Source: CAYMDS01 sp964576705 (GTDB taxonomy: Bacteria > Patescibacteriota > Microgenomatia > Levybacterales > UBA12049). Taken from it: 64,000 nt of DNA. Where the stretch lies: positions 8,650-72,649 of the forward strand of contig CAZNVI010000002.1 of NCBI GenBank assembly GCA_964576705.1. The letters run 5' to 3'. Below, piece by piece: positions 44,474-52,485 of the stretch. Below the pieces are notes generated by a model. The model saw only the letters and a list, made by a program, of their open reading frames with translations. It was not told where the DNA came from and did not search any database. Made by a program: the position numbers and the translations under genes. Every line of letters begins with the position of its first letter. The stretch's first letter is position 1.

Positions 44474-46159
44474 ATGATATGGCGATATAGGATACTTCTA
44501 GTCTTTTTCTTCCTTGCTTTTTTGTTAATTTTAGGAAGGTTGTTTTATTGGCAGGTAGTTCGTGCAAAAGAGCTTATTTCGCTTGGTGATTCACAGTATG
44601 GAAAGTTTAAGAAAGAAATACCAATACGTGGTGAAATAAAAACCAGTGATGGTTTCCCCATAGCTACGAATAAAGTTACATATTTGGTTACGGCAAATCC
44701 TAAATTGATTGCTGATGAAGATAAAGAAAAAACAGCTAAATTATTATCGCCTTTTATAGAAGTCGATGAAGCAACGATAAGCGCACTTTTAAAACTAGAT
44801 AAGTTCTGGGTACCGTTAAAAAACAATTCTGAAAATAACATAAAACAAAAAATAGAAACGCTTAATTTAGATGGTCTTGGGTTTGAAGAACAACCGATCC
44901 GTTTTTATCCTGAAGCGTCTCTTGCAGCCAAATTAATAGGCTTCGTAGGTAAAGATGAAAATGGTAATAATAAAGGTTATTTCGGGATCGAAGGTTATTA
45001 TGACCGTCAGTTAAGCGGTAAAGTAGGTCTAGCAAAAGAAATTAAAGATGCTCACGGGAGGCCGATACTCGCCGAAATTAATAATAATTCAGGAAAGATA
45101 GACGGAAGAAATCTGTTATTACATATTGACAGATTCGCGCAGTTTACTCTTGAGGAATCCCTCAAAAAGGGATTTTATAGATACGGTGCGCAAGGTGCAT
45201 CAGGAATCATAATGGATCCGAAGACAGGTGGGATTATAGCTATGAGCGGTGTTCCTGATTTCGATCCTGGGAAATATAATGATTATAGCGATGACCTTTA
45301 TTTAAACTCGATGATATCCGGCGGATATGAGCCAGGTTCTACTTTTAAGCCTCTTATTATGGCTGCAGCGATAGATAGCGGACTTGTGACACCTGAGACG
45401 CAGTGCTCAATTTGCGATAAGCCGGTGGAGATCGGAGGTTATTCTATAAAAACATGGAATGATAAATATTCAAGAAATATTACAATGGCGAATGTAATAC
45501 GTGATTCTGATAACACAGGTATGGTGTTCGTCGGTAATAAACTCGGAATTTCTAAGATGAATTTATATCTGACATCTTATGGTATGGGTAAATTAACAGG
45601 CATTGATTTACAAGGCGAAATGGCGCCTGAAGTGCGTGGAGTAGATTCATGGTATCCGATTGATGTAGCTACCGCCAGCTTCGGACAAGGAATTTCCGTG
45701 ACTCCTATAGGGTTGATAACTGCATTTGCGAGTCTGGCAAATGATGGTAAGCGTATGGTGCCTCAGGTGGTAGATAAGGTGGAAACTGATACGGGAGAAA
45801 TTATAGACATAGCACCAGTAGTCGCAGGCAAACCGGTATCAGCGCGTACAGCCTTAATCATGCGTGAAATGTTGGTAAATGCAGTCAAATCAGGGGAAGC
45901 CAAGTGGGCAGCGCCTAAGGGTTATAGAATAGCCGGGAAAACCGGTACAGCCCAGATACCCATAGAAGGCCATTATGATTCTAATAAAACTATTGCATCT
46001 TTTGTGGGTTTTGCGCCTGCAGATAATCCTAGGTTTATAATGCTTATTATCTATGACCGTCCATCGACATCTATTTATGGAGCGGAAACCGCAGCACCTA
46101 CATTCTTCGAAGTAGCGAAAAAATTATTGAACTACTATAAAATTGCCCCAAGTGAATAA
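44474..46159 (+). CDS. ftsI: Penicillin-binding protein, septal transpeptidase (FtsI/PBP2-like)
   Basis: This 561-residue class B penicillin-binding protein has an N-terminal helix at 7-25 and a dimerisation domain with PIRGEIKTSDGFPIA near 50-64. A transpeptidase domain carries STFK at 289-292 (catalytic Ser289), SDN at 345-347 and KTGT at 489-492. It crosslinks peptidoglycan at the division site. The C-terminus stops soon after the transpeptidase domain, without PASTA repeats. It lies four bases after ftsL. Confidence 0.92.
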   Translation: MIWRYRILLVFFFLAFLLILGRLFYWQVVRAKELISLGDSQYGKFKKEIPIRGEIKTSDGFPIATNKVTYLVTANPKLIADEDKEKTAKLLSPFIEVDEATISALLKLDKFWVPLKNNSENNIKQKIETLNLDGLGFEEQPIRFYPEASLAAKLIGFVGKDENGNNKGYFGIEGYYDRQLSGKVGLAKEIKDAHGRPILAEINNNSGKIDGRNLLLHIDRFAQFTLEESLKKGFYRYGAQGASGIIMDPKTGGIIAMSGVPDFDPGKYNDYSDDLYLNSMISGGYEPGSTFKPLIMAAAIDSGLVTPETQCSICDKPVEIGGYSIKTWNDKYSRNITMANVIRDSDNTGMVFVGNKLGISKMNLYLTSYGMGKLTGIDLQGEMAPEVRGVDSWYPIDVATASFGQGISVTPIGLITAFASLANDGKRMVPQVVDKVETDTGEIIDIAPVVAGKPVSARTALIMREMLVNAVKSGEAKWAAPKGYRIAGKTGTAQIPIEGHYDSNKTIASFVGFAPADNPRFIMLIIYDRPSTSIYGAETAAPTFFEVAKKLLNYYKIAPSE

Positions 46160-46180
46160 ATGAAAAGATCTGATAAAAGA

Positions 46181-46414
46181 CTATTCCGTCCAGTGCTCCA
46201 CGAAGACTAATCCGAAGCGTCTTGCTACTCGATCTGGTAGTTTTTCGTTTTCAATTCTTTCTCGTATTCCTGGTAAAACAAAGTTAGATACCTCAGCGTA
46301 AGTATCATAATCTTCGACTATAGTATTCTTAACCCTTAGCATTTCGTCTTCATACAATAATTCAGAACGAAATTCTCCAGTGTCCGGATCATAATATTTT
46401 ACTTCAGTAGTCAT
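46181..46414 (-). CDS. Small acidic protein of unknown function
   Basis: This 77-residue protein has 17 acidic residues and no hydrophobic segment. It begins MTTEVKYYDPDTGEFRSELL, which looks like a beta hairpin. I do not recognise a family. Its start overlaps the stop of the tRNA-binding gene upstream on the same strand by four bases, so the two are probably translated together. It converges on ftsI with a 21-base gap. Confidence 0.55.
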   Translation of the reverse strand: MTTEVKYYDPDTGEFRSELLYEDEMLRVKNTIVEDYDTYAEVSNFVLPGIRERIENEKLPDRVARRFGLVFVEHWTE

Positions 46415-46758
46415 TTTATGGTAGATCCGTTGGGTGTTTCTGATTGTGGCATAAGCAATATAGGTTTATTTGATTCATCAGCTGACATAATGTCTGCTGC
46501 CAGAATCATACCTTCTGATTCTTCGCCCATCAGTTTTCGAGGTGCAAGGTTTATGATAAAAATAAATTGTTTGCCTTTAAGTTCTGACGGGTTATACCAT
46601 TTCGCAATACCGCTTAAGATGTTTCTTGTTCCTTCTGTCCCAAAATCTACTGTTAATCTGAGTAGTTTTTCTGAACCTTCTTTATTCTCGCATCCAAGTA
46701 TTGTACCTACGCGCAAATCTAGCTTCTGAAAATCCTCAAAATTTATAATTGGCTTCAT
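46411..46758 (-). CDS. Stand-alone tRNA-binding domain (CsaA/MetG C-terminal type)
   Basis: From the ATG at 46758 the protein has 115 residues. A longer frame from 46836 runs over the promoter region and is rejected. NFEDFQKLDLRVGTI at 6-20, NILSGIAKWYNP, IFIINLAPRKLMGEESEGMILAA and the ending are the OB-fold EMAP/Trbp111 pattern. This domain occurs at the C-terminus of methionyl-tRNA synthetase and as free proteins such as CsaA. It probably binds tRNA elbows and may assist MetRS. It forms a two-gene minus-strand island inside the division cluster. Confidence 0.85.
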   Translation of the reverse strand: MKPIINFEDFQKLDLRVGTILGCENKEGSEKLLRLTVDFGTEGTRNILSGIAKWYNPSELKGKQFIFIINLAPRKLMGEESEGMILAADIMSADESNKPILLMPQSETPNGSTIK

Positions 46759-46765
46759 ATTCTGT

Positions 46766-46774
46766 ATTTTAACA
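46766..46774 (-). promoter_or_regulatory. Extended -10 promoter of the minus-strand pair
   Basis: On the minus strand TG-T-TAAAAT (46774-46766) is an extended -10 element. Seven bases separate it from the ATG at 46758, again implying a leaderless mRNA. Confidence 0.45.
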
Positions 46775-46780
46775 CAAACC

Positions 46781-46815
46781 ACTTTATACTTTATAATTAA
46801 TACTTTATACTTTAT
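46781..46815 (+). repeat. Seven-base tandem repeat, five units, between divergent genes
   Basis: Five heptads, four of them ACTTTAT and the middle one AATTAAT, fill most of the gap between the tRNA-binding gene and the DUF457 gene. The reverse complement, ATAAAGT, is the unit found at 23919-23946 and 32951-32978. A TATAAT at 46792-46797 arises within it and may serve as the -10 box of the plus-strand gene. Confidence 0.7.
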
Positions 46816-46818
46816 ATT

Positions 46819-47394
46819 ATGACTGGACGGACACACGATCTTGCCGCCTTTACAGCCTTAACTTACGTGATATCTTCACAGCCACTTGCGGTAATGACTC
46901 TCTCAACTGCTTTCGTCGCATTTAGTGCGAATATGATAGGCGGATTGGCTCCTGACATAGATCAACCGACAGCAGCTTTGTGGAGGAGAATTCGGGCGGG
47001 ATCGATTATAGGTAGAATAATACACCCCTTACTTGGCGGACATAGGTATATTTCACACTCTATAATAGGGATATTTATTTTCGGTTATGTGCTTTCTGTA
47101 ATTCTCAGTCATCTAGGTAAAGTTTTACTTGTAGATATGGAAATAGTTTGGTGGGCGTTTATGGTGGGTTTTATTTCGCATCTGATTATGGATATTTTTA
47201 CTAAAGAAGGAATACCGTTATTATTCCCTGTACCGATTAATTTCGGGCTTCCGCCTGTTCGTTTTATGAGGATAAAAACATCAGGGGTAGTAGAGAAATC
47301 GTTTGTTTTCCCGATGCTTCTATTTATCAATATTTATTTGATTTATACACACTATGGTAAATTTTTAGATTTTTTTAAAAATTACTTAAAATAA
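46819..47394 (+). CDS. DUF457/YdjM-like membrane metal-dependent hydrolase
   Basis: This 191-residue protein shows TGRTHDLAAF at the N-terminus, GGLAPDIDQPTA near 50-61, GGHRYISHSIIG near 73-84 and HLIMDIFTKEGIPLLFP near 132-148. The His and Asp residues, together with four to five helices, fit the YdjM/DUF457 family of membrane-bound putative metal-dependent hydrolases. The substrate is unknown. It ends four bases before murE. Confidence 0.85.
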   Translation: MTGRTHDLAAFTALTYVISSQPLAVMTLSTAFVAFSANMIGGLAPDIDQPTAALWRRIRAGSIIGRIIHPLLGGHRYISHSIIGIFIFGYVLSVILSHLGKVLLVDMEIVWWAFMVGFISHLIMDIFTKEGIPLLFPVPINFGLPPVRFMRIKTSGVVEKSFVFPMLLFINIYLIYTHYGKFLDFFKNYLK

Positions 47395-47397
47395 CCC

Positions 47398-48660
47398 ATG
47401 TGGCAAAAAGCTAAAAATTATTATCATTTACTTCAAGCGTTGATAGCTAATTCATATTACGGTTTTCCAGGTCGAAAATTAAAGGTAATAGGTGTTACAG
47501 GAACAAGCGGAAAAACTACGACTTCACTTTTAATTTATGAAATGCTAAAAGCTGCCGGACTTAAGGTCTCAGTTCTTTCGAGTATACAGGCGGTGATAGG
47601 CGGTAAAGAATACGATACAGGCTTTCACGTAACGACTCCTGATCCACATGTTTTACCTAAATTCCTTAAACAGGCTTTAAATCATGGTGATACTCATTTT
47701 GTGTTGGAGGTTTCTTCGCACGGATTGGATCAAAACAGAGTAGCTTTCGTACCTTTTGAAATCGGTGTTTTATCTTCCTTAGCGCATGAGCATTTGGATT
47801 ACCATAAAACCATGGTTAACTATGCAAAAGCGAAATTTAAGCTGATGCATCATTCTAAAACAGCTGTAATACCTGTAAGTGTTTTAGATGAAACGTTGAA
47901 CAAAGCTTTAAACTATGAAAAGCTTTCTGGTAAATTAGTTACTTTTGGTCTAAATACAGGAGATGTGACGCAAAAAAAATGGAATTTAAAATTGGAACTG
48001 CCCGGTGATTATAATCTAGTGAATGCGCTTGCTGCTGTATGTGTCGGAAATAAGTTAGGCATTGATAATGTATTAATTAAAAAATCCCTAGAAAGTTTTA
48101 AAGGACTTCCCGGTAGGTTTGAAGAGATTGCTAATGATAGAGGATTAAAAATTATTATAGATTTTGCTCATAAGCCGGACGCTTTAGAGTCGGTATTAAG
48201 TGTTGCAAATAGATTGGTTACTAAGAATAATAAAGTAATAGTTATGTATGGATGCGCAAGCGAGAGGGATGTTTTAAAAAGACCGATTATGGGGGAAATA
48301 AGCGGAAGATTAGCAGATATAACTGTACTTACTGATGAGGATCCGAGGAGAGAGGATTCGATGAAGATTATAAATGAGATTGCAGCAGGATGTGCTTCTG
48401 CTGGGGCAGTGGAAAGGCATAGAGTAAGGGGCAATCCGCCAGCTGGCGGACAAATATCAGAAAAAAAACATGTTTTTTATAAAATTCCCGATAGGCAGGA
48501 GGCGATAGGTTTTATAATTAATACACTTTCAAAAAGAGGAGACATAGTACTTCTGTGCGGTAAGGGGCATGAAAAATCTATGAATTATAACGGAACAGAG
48601 CGTCCATGGAGTGAGCATTCGGAAGTTAAGAAAGCTTTAAAAAATATTCAAAAAAAATGA
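47398..48660 (+). CDS. murE: MurE-type UDP-MurNAc-peptide ligase lacking the N-terminal domain
   Basis: This 420-residue Mur ligase has the ATP loop VIGVTGTSGKTTT at about 32-44, FVLEVSSHGLDQNRV, the H-E-H-LDYH motif and DFAHKPDALE. LTDEDPRREDSMKIINEI stands where E. coli MurE has DNPR, the arginine suggesting meso-diaminopimelate as substrate. The protein begins only about 30 residues before the ATP loop, so the roughly 90-residue UDP-binding N-terminal domain is absent. A palindrome at 48435-48450 encodes an extra GNPPAGGQISE stretch in the C-terminal domain. The stop overlaps the murC start as ATGA. Confidence 0.88.
   Translation: MWQKAKNYYHLLQALIANSYYGFPGRKLKVIGVTGTSGKTTTSLLIYEMLKAAGLKVSVLSSIQAVIGGKEYDTGFHVTTPDPHVLPKFLKQALNHGDTHFVLEVSSHGLDQNRVAFVPFEIGVLSSLAHEHLDYHKTMVNYAKAKFKLMHHSKTAVIPVSVLDETLNKALNYEKLSGKLVTFGLNTGDVTQKKWNLKLELPGDYNLVNALAAVCVGNKLGIDNVLIKKSLESFKGLPGRFEEIANDRGLKIIIDFAHKPDALESVLSVANRLVTKNNKVIVMYGCASERDVLKRPIMGEISGRLADITVLTDEDPRREDSMKIINEIAAGCASAGAVERHRVRGNPPAGGQISEKKHVFYKIPDRQEAIGFIINTLSKRGDIVLLCGKGHEKSMNYNGTERPWSEHSEVKKALKNIQKK
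48435..48450 (+). repeat. 16-base perfect palindrome inside murE
   Basis: TCCGCCAGCTGGCGGA reads the same on both strands. Its wider context, from CAA before it to CAAA after it, is identical to the palindrome in glmS at 53392-53407 except for the two central bases. It is G+C rich against an AT-rich gene. Confidence 0.7.
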
Positions 48661-50177
48661 CAATATCAAATATCCATTTCGTCGGAATTAAAGGTGTAGG
48701 TATGACATCTCTTGCAGTAATTTTGAAAGAGTCCGGAATGCGAGTAACCGGTTCAGATATTTCAGAGCAGTTTATTACAGATGTGACACTTAATAATGCA
48801 GGAATCACCATTTTTAACGGATTTTCAAAAGAAAACGTTAATAACGCTGAGTTAGTGATTTATACCGGTGCGCATGGAGGCTTAGAAAATGTTGAAGTGA
48901 AATCAGCGTATGAAAAAGGAATCAGAGTCATTAGTTTCGCAGAGGGTGTGGGAATGATGATGGACGGGACGCTTTTACAAAAAAAACTTAAAGGGATTTC
49001 TATAGCCGGAACCCATGGTAAAACCACCACTACTGCGATGATCGCGACGATTTTATCCATGAACGATTTGGATCCGTCATATCTTATCGGCACAAGCGAA
49101 ATTCCGTCTCTTGGTAATTCAGGTCACTATGGCAAGGGAGAGTATTTCGTGGTTGAAGCTGATGAATATGCCACAGATCCGAAGTTTGATAAGAGGCCGA
49201 AATTCATGTGGCATAAGCCGAGAGTAGTAGTTATCACGAATATCGAACACGATCATCCTGATATTTTTCCGACCCTAAATAGCTTCATGGAGGCATTCAG
49301 GATTTTCTTAGTAAATTTACCTTCGGATTGTGTAGTTATATTAAATGGAGACGATAAACAAGTGCGAAAATTATTACCTGAAGTGAAGAATAGAAAAATT
49401 ACTTTTGGATTAAATCCGGAGAATGATGTAGTGATAAGCAATTGCCATACTGAGCTTGATTCAGTATTTACAGAGATCTCGAAACCGATTCGACAACCTC
49501 ACAGTCAATTAGGTTCTGAGCATATCGGAGGACAAGTCCGGGATGACAGAAAAAGTTACATTTTTAACTTAAAAACATTCGGATCTAATATGGGTGAATT
49601 TAAGATAAATGTGCCTGGTGTTCACAATGTCTTTAATGCCACAGCGTCTGCAATTGCAAGTCTTGAGACTGGTTTATCAATAGAAGAAGTTAAAAAGGGT
49701 CTTGAAAAGTTTCTAGGCTCAAAAAGGAGATTAGAATTTAAAGGTAAAATATATAAAGACGCCTTACTGTATGATGATTATGCGCACCACCCCACAGAAA
49801 TACGAAAGACTCTTAAAGTATTAAAAGAGCTTTATCCTTCTAAAAAAATCACTTGTATCTTCCAGCCGCATACATATTCCAGAACTAAAGCTTTGTTTAA
49901 TGATTTCGCAAGCTCATTTATCGATGCTGACTATGTGATTCTTATTGATGTTTTTAGTTCTGCTAGAGAGCAGCCTGATTCCAATGTATCCTCCTATTTG
50001 CTCTCAGAGGAAATCCAGAAAACTCAAAAAAACGTTCAATTTTTTCCAAATACAGCTGATGTGGTAAAATATCTAACTGACTTTTCTCTAGGTAAAGATG
50101 ATATTGTGATTACCATGGGAGCAGGAGATGTGTATAAGTTAGGTGAGAGGTTGCAAGTTCTAAGTTATAAGTTTTAA
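48657..50177 (+). CDS. murC: UDP-N-acetylmuramate--L-alanine ligase
   Basis: This 506-residue ligase has the Rossmann GIKGVGMTSLA at 10-20, the ATP loop GTHGKTTTT at 118-126, NIEHDHPDIFP, VPGVHNVFNATAS, DDYAHHPTEI and IFQPHTYSRTKALF, all standard for MurC. It adds the first amino acid, usually L-alanine, to UDP-MurNAc. About 35 extra residues near 261-297, encoded by a palindromic element, interrupt the central domain between two strands. The last codons and the stop are formed by a heptad repeat (50155-50182). It overlaps murE by four bases. Confidence 0.93.
   Translation: MTISNIHFVGIKGVGMTSLAVILKESGMRVTGSDISEQFITDVTLNNAGITIFNGFSKENVNNAELVIYTGAHGGLENVEVKSAYEKGIRVISFAEGVGMMMDGTLLQKKLKGISIAGTHGKTTTTAMIATILSMNDLDPSYLIGTSEIPSLGNSGHYGKGEYFVVEADEYATDPKFDKRPKFMWHKPRVVVITNIEHDHPDIFPTLNSFMEAFRIFLVNLPSDCVVILNGDDKQVRKLLPEVKNRKITFGLNPENDVVISNCHTELDSVFTEISKPIRQPHSQLGSEHIGGQVRDDRKSYIFNLKTFGSNMGEFKINVPGVHNVFNATASAIASLETGLSIEEVKKGLEKFLGSKRRLEFKGKIYKDALLYDDYAHHPTEIRKTLKVLKELYPSKKITCIFQPHTYSRTKALFNDFASSFIDADYVILIDVFSSAREQPDSNVSSYLLSEEIQKTQKNVQFFPNTADVVKYLTDFSLGKDDIVITMGAGDVYKLGERLQVLSYKF
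49447..49552 (+). repeat. Palindromic element inserted in frame in murC
   Basis: The element starts with ATACTGA at 49447-49453, which pairs with TCAGTAT at 49461-49467 around a seven-base loop. It ends near 49552 with a GGAC-AA-GTCC hairpin (49530-49539) followed by GGGATGACAG. On the minus strand the right end reads CTGTCATCCCGGACTTG, like dispersed palindromic repeats known from many bacteria (for example Rickettsia palindromic elements, which also sit in frame). The similarity is from memory. Confidence 0.6.
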
Positions 50178-50182
50178 GTTGT
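50155..50182 (+). repeat. Seven-base tandem repeat across the murC stop
   Basis: Four heptads of the form AAGTTNT span the last six murC codons, the TAA stop and the bases before murA. The stop codon is thus part of the repeat. Confidence 0.7.
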
Positions 50183-50236
50183 ATGGAGAAATTAATCGTT
50201 ACAGGAGGCAATAGGCTAAAAGGCACAGTTAGTGTT
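50183..50236 (+). other. Duplicate of the murA 5' end at the contig edge
   Basis: Bases 50182-50236 (55 bases) are identical to 50337-50391 on the other side of the N-run. They encode the first 18 murA residues in frame. This is most simply the end of one contig overlapping the next by 55 bases. Confidence 0.75.
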
Positions 50237-50336
50237 NNNNNNNNNNNNNNNNNNNNNNNNNNNNNNNNNNNNNNNNNNNNNNNNNNNNNNNNNNNNNNNN
50301 NNNNNNNNNNNNNNNNNNNNNNNNNNNNNNNNNNNN
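50237..50336 (+). other. Assembly gap of exactly 100 N
   Basis: One hundred N bases, a conventional placeholder length, lie between two identical 55-base flanks. If the flanks are one sequence, murA starts five bases after the murC stop, and nothing is missing. Confidence 0.85.
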
Positions 50337-50337
50337 T

Positions 50338-51669
50338 ATGGAGAAATTAATCGTTACAGGAGGCAATAGGCTAAAAGGCACAGTTAGTGTTTCCGGAGCG
50401 AAAAATGCTGCTTTAAAAGCTTTAGTCGCAGCCTGCATGACTGATGAAGAGGTAATTTTACATAATGTTCCGCTTATTTCTGATATTTTCGTGATGATTG
50501 ATATAATGCGCACATTAGGAGTAAGTGTAGTATTAGAAGATCATACTGTCAGAATCCAAGCAAAAGAATTTTCACGAACATCGATTCCTCTTGATAAAGC
50601 TGCTTTGGCGCGTACATCTGCTATGTTTATAGCACCTCTTTTAGCCAGAAAGCATGAGGCTATTATTCCTAATCCAGGAGGTTGCAGGCTTGGTGCTCGT
50701 CCTATAGATCGCACTACCGACGGAATTGAGAAAATGAGCGCTGAGGTGGTTTACTACAGCGATGATGGTTATTTTCATGCAAAAACCGAAGGTCTAAAAG
50801 GTATTAATTACCGTTTTGATAAAAACACCCACACAGGCACTGAAACTATGATCTTATCCGCTGTTTTAGCTGCAGGTACCACAGTTTTAGATAACGCGGC
50901 AGAGGAGCCAGAGATTGATGATTTAATTGAGTTATTAAATGTAATGGGCGGCAAAGTAAAAAGAACAAATAGGAGAGAAATCGCAATTGAAGGGGTAAAA
51001 AAATTACATGGTGCAGAGTTTACAATTCAACCCGATAGAATAGAGGTCATAACTTTTGCTATAGCAGCAGCATTAACAGACGGTGATGTGTTAGTAATAG
51101 ATGCACATAAATCCAATATTGATGTTTTTTTACAAAAGTTTACTGAAGCAGGCGGAAATTATGAGAAAAAAGAGAATGGAATAAGATTTTATAAAAACGG
51201 AGAGTTGAATGCTGTTGATGTGACTACCTCAGTGCATCCAGGCTTTATGACAGATTGGCAAGCACCTTGGGCAGTACTCATGACCCAAGCTGACGGTGAG
51301 TCGGTAATTCACGAAACGGTTTTTGAAAATAAATTGAAGTATGTAAAAGATCTTCAAAAAATGGGAGCAAGCACTGAATTATTTAATCCCCAAGTAGAAA
51401 ACAAGCAAGAAGTATATAATTTTAATCTCGATGATGATAAGCCTGAATATTTCCATGCTGTAAAAATAATTGGGCCTAAAGAGCTTCATAATGCTGTCAT
51501 GACGACTTTGGATATTAGGGCTGGCGCTGCTATAGTCTTAGCGGCACTTGCGGCGCGGGGTTCCAGTACGATTTATGGCGTCGAGAAGCTTGACCGCGGG
51601 TATGAAAAATTTACTGAGAGATTACAGAGCCTTGGCGCAGATATAAAGAGAGTAAAGGAGATAGTATGA
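50338..51669 (+). CDS. murA: UDP-N-acetylglucosamine 1-carboxyvinyltransferase
   Basis: The 443-residue enzyme transfers enolpyruvate from PEP to UDP-GlcNAc, the first committed step of peptidoglycan synthesis. VTGGNRLKGTVSVSGAKNAA opens the first inside-out barrel, with Lys22 and Asn23. IPNPGGCRLGARPID carries the reactive Cys116, the residue modified by fosfomycin in Cys-type enzymes. DRGYEKFTERLQSLGADI closes the protein normally. The copy after the N-run is complete. It overlaps the GlmU-like gene by four bases. Confidence 0.94.
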   Translation: MEKLIVTGGNRLKGTVSVSGAKNAALKALVAACMTDEEVILHNVPLISDIFVMIDIMRTLGVSVVLEDHTVRIQAKEFSRTSIPLDKAALARTSAMFIAPLLARKHEAIIPNPGGCRLGARPIDRTTDGIEKMSAEVVYYSDDGYFHAKTEGLKGINYRFDKNTHTGTETMILSAVLAAGTTVLDNAAEEPEIDDLIELLNVMGGKVKRTNRREIAIEGVKKLHGAEFTIQPDRIEVITFAIAAALTDGDVLVIDAHKSNIDVFLQKFTEAGGNYEKKENGIRFYKNGELNAVDVTTSVHPGFMTDWQAPWAVLMTQADGESVIHETVFENKLKYVKDLQKMGASTELFNPQVENKQEVYNFNLDDDKPEYFHAVKIIGPKELHNAVMTTLDIRAGAAIVLAALAARGSSTIYGVEKLDRGYEKFTERLQSLGADIKRVKEIV

Positions 51670-52412
51670 AAACATTTGGTGCGATAATTCTTGCTGCAGG
51701 GAAAGGTACTAGAATGAATATGGTTTATGAGAATAAAGTAGTCTTACCGCTTGCAGATAAACCTATGATTCAGCACATCGTAGAGTTTATAAAAAAAATA
51801 AAAATTGAAACAACTGTCGTAGTTGTGGGATTTGCTAAAGAATCAGTTATGGAGGTTCTTAAGGGATTTAATCTGATATATGCTGAACAAATTGAACCCT
51901 TAGGTACAGGACATGCCCTTATTTGTGCTCTGAATAAATTGCCTGAGGAAGTAGAAAATGTTTTTGTGGTGTATGGGGATGACGCTGTGCTTTACGCAGA
52001 AGAAAATATACCCATAATTAAAAAGCTTTTTGAAGTACAGGAATCAGAAAAGGCTGCCATAACATTTTTAACAATCGAACAAGATAATCCTTATGCGCTG
52101 GGAAGAATCGTCCGAAATGCAGCAGGCGATGTGTCTGCAATTATAGAAGAAAAAGATGCTACTACAGATCAAAGAAAGATCACTGAAATAAACCCGGGAT
52201 GCTTTGTATTCTCAGTCAGATTTTTACAAAAATATTTATCACAAATTGAAAAAAGTCCGGTTACAGGAGAGTATTACATTAATAATTTCATAGATTTAGC
52301 CTTGAGAAACAATGAACCTGTGAAGACCATTAAAGGTGGAAAATTAAATTGGCGGGGTGTGAATACTCCGGAAGAACTTAATGTTGCAGAGAAATTACTA
52401 TCTATGAATTGA
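51666..52412 (+). CDS. GlmU-like N-acetylglucosamine-1-phosphate uridylyltransferase domain
   Basis: This 248-residue nucleotidyltransferase has the signature GAIILAAGKGTRM at 5-17, EPLGTGHALICAL, VYGDDAVLY, the Glu-rich IIEEKDAT and RGVNTPEELNVAEK at the end. This matches only the N-terminal pyrophosphorylase half of GlmU. The hexapeptide acetyltransferase half (about 200 residues) is missing, so acetylation of GlcN-1-P would need another protein. AAAGGAG at 51654-51660, inside the end of murA, is a good ribosome-binding site for the ATG at 51666. The neighbours murA and glmS fit a UDP-GlcNAc supply role. Confidence 0.8.
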   Translation: MKTFGAIILAAGKGTRMNMVYENKVVLPLADKPMIQHIVEFIKKIKIETTVVVVGFAKESVMEVLKGFNLIYAEQIEPLGTGHALICALNKLPEEVENVFVVYGDDAVLYAEENIPIIKKLFEVQESEKAAITFLTIEQDNPYALGRIVRNAAGDVSAIIEEKDATTDQRKITEINPGCFVFSVRFLQKYLSQIEKSPVTGEYYINNFIDLALRNNEPVKTIKGGKLNWRGVNTPEELNVAEKLLSMN

Positions 52413-52485
52413 ATATGAAAAATGGAAATGATATTTATGAAAAACCGGGTTTTAATGTAAGGTAAGCTAATGTGTCTTTGAAAAT

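Noticed and set aside
46418..46729. Plus-strand open frame of 103 codons
   Set aside because: It is antisense to the clearly recognised tRNA-binding gene and encodes no known motif.
50237..50336. A lost gene or mobile element within the N-run
   Set aside because: The identical 55-base flanks and the exact 100-N length point to an overlap that was not merged.
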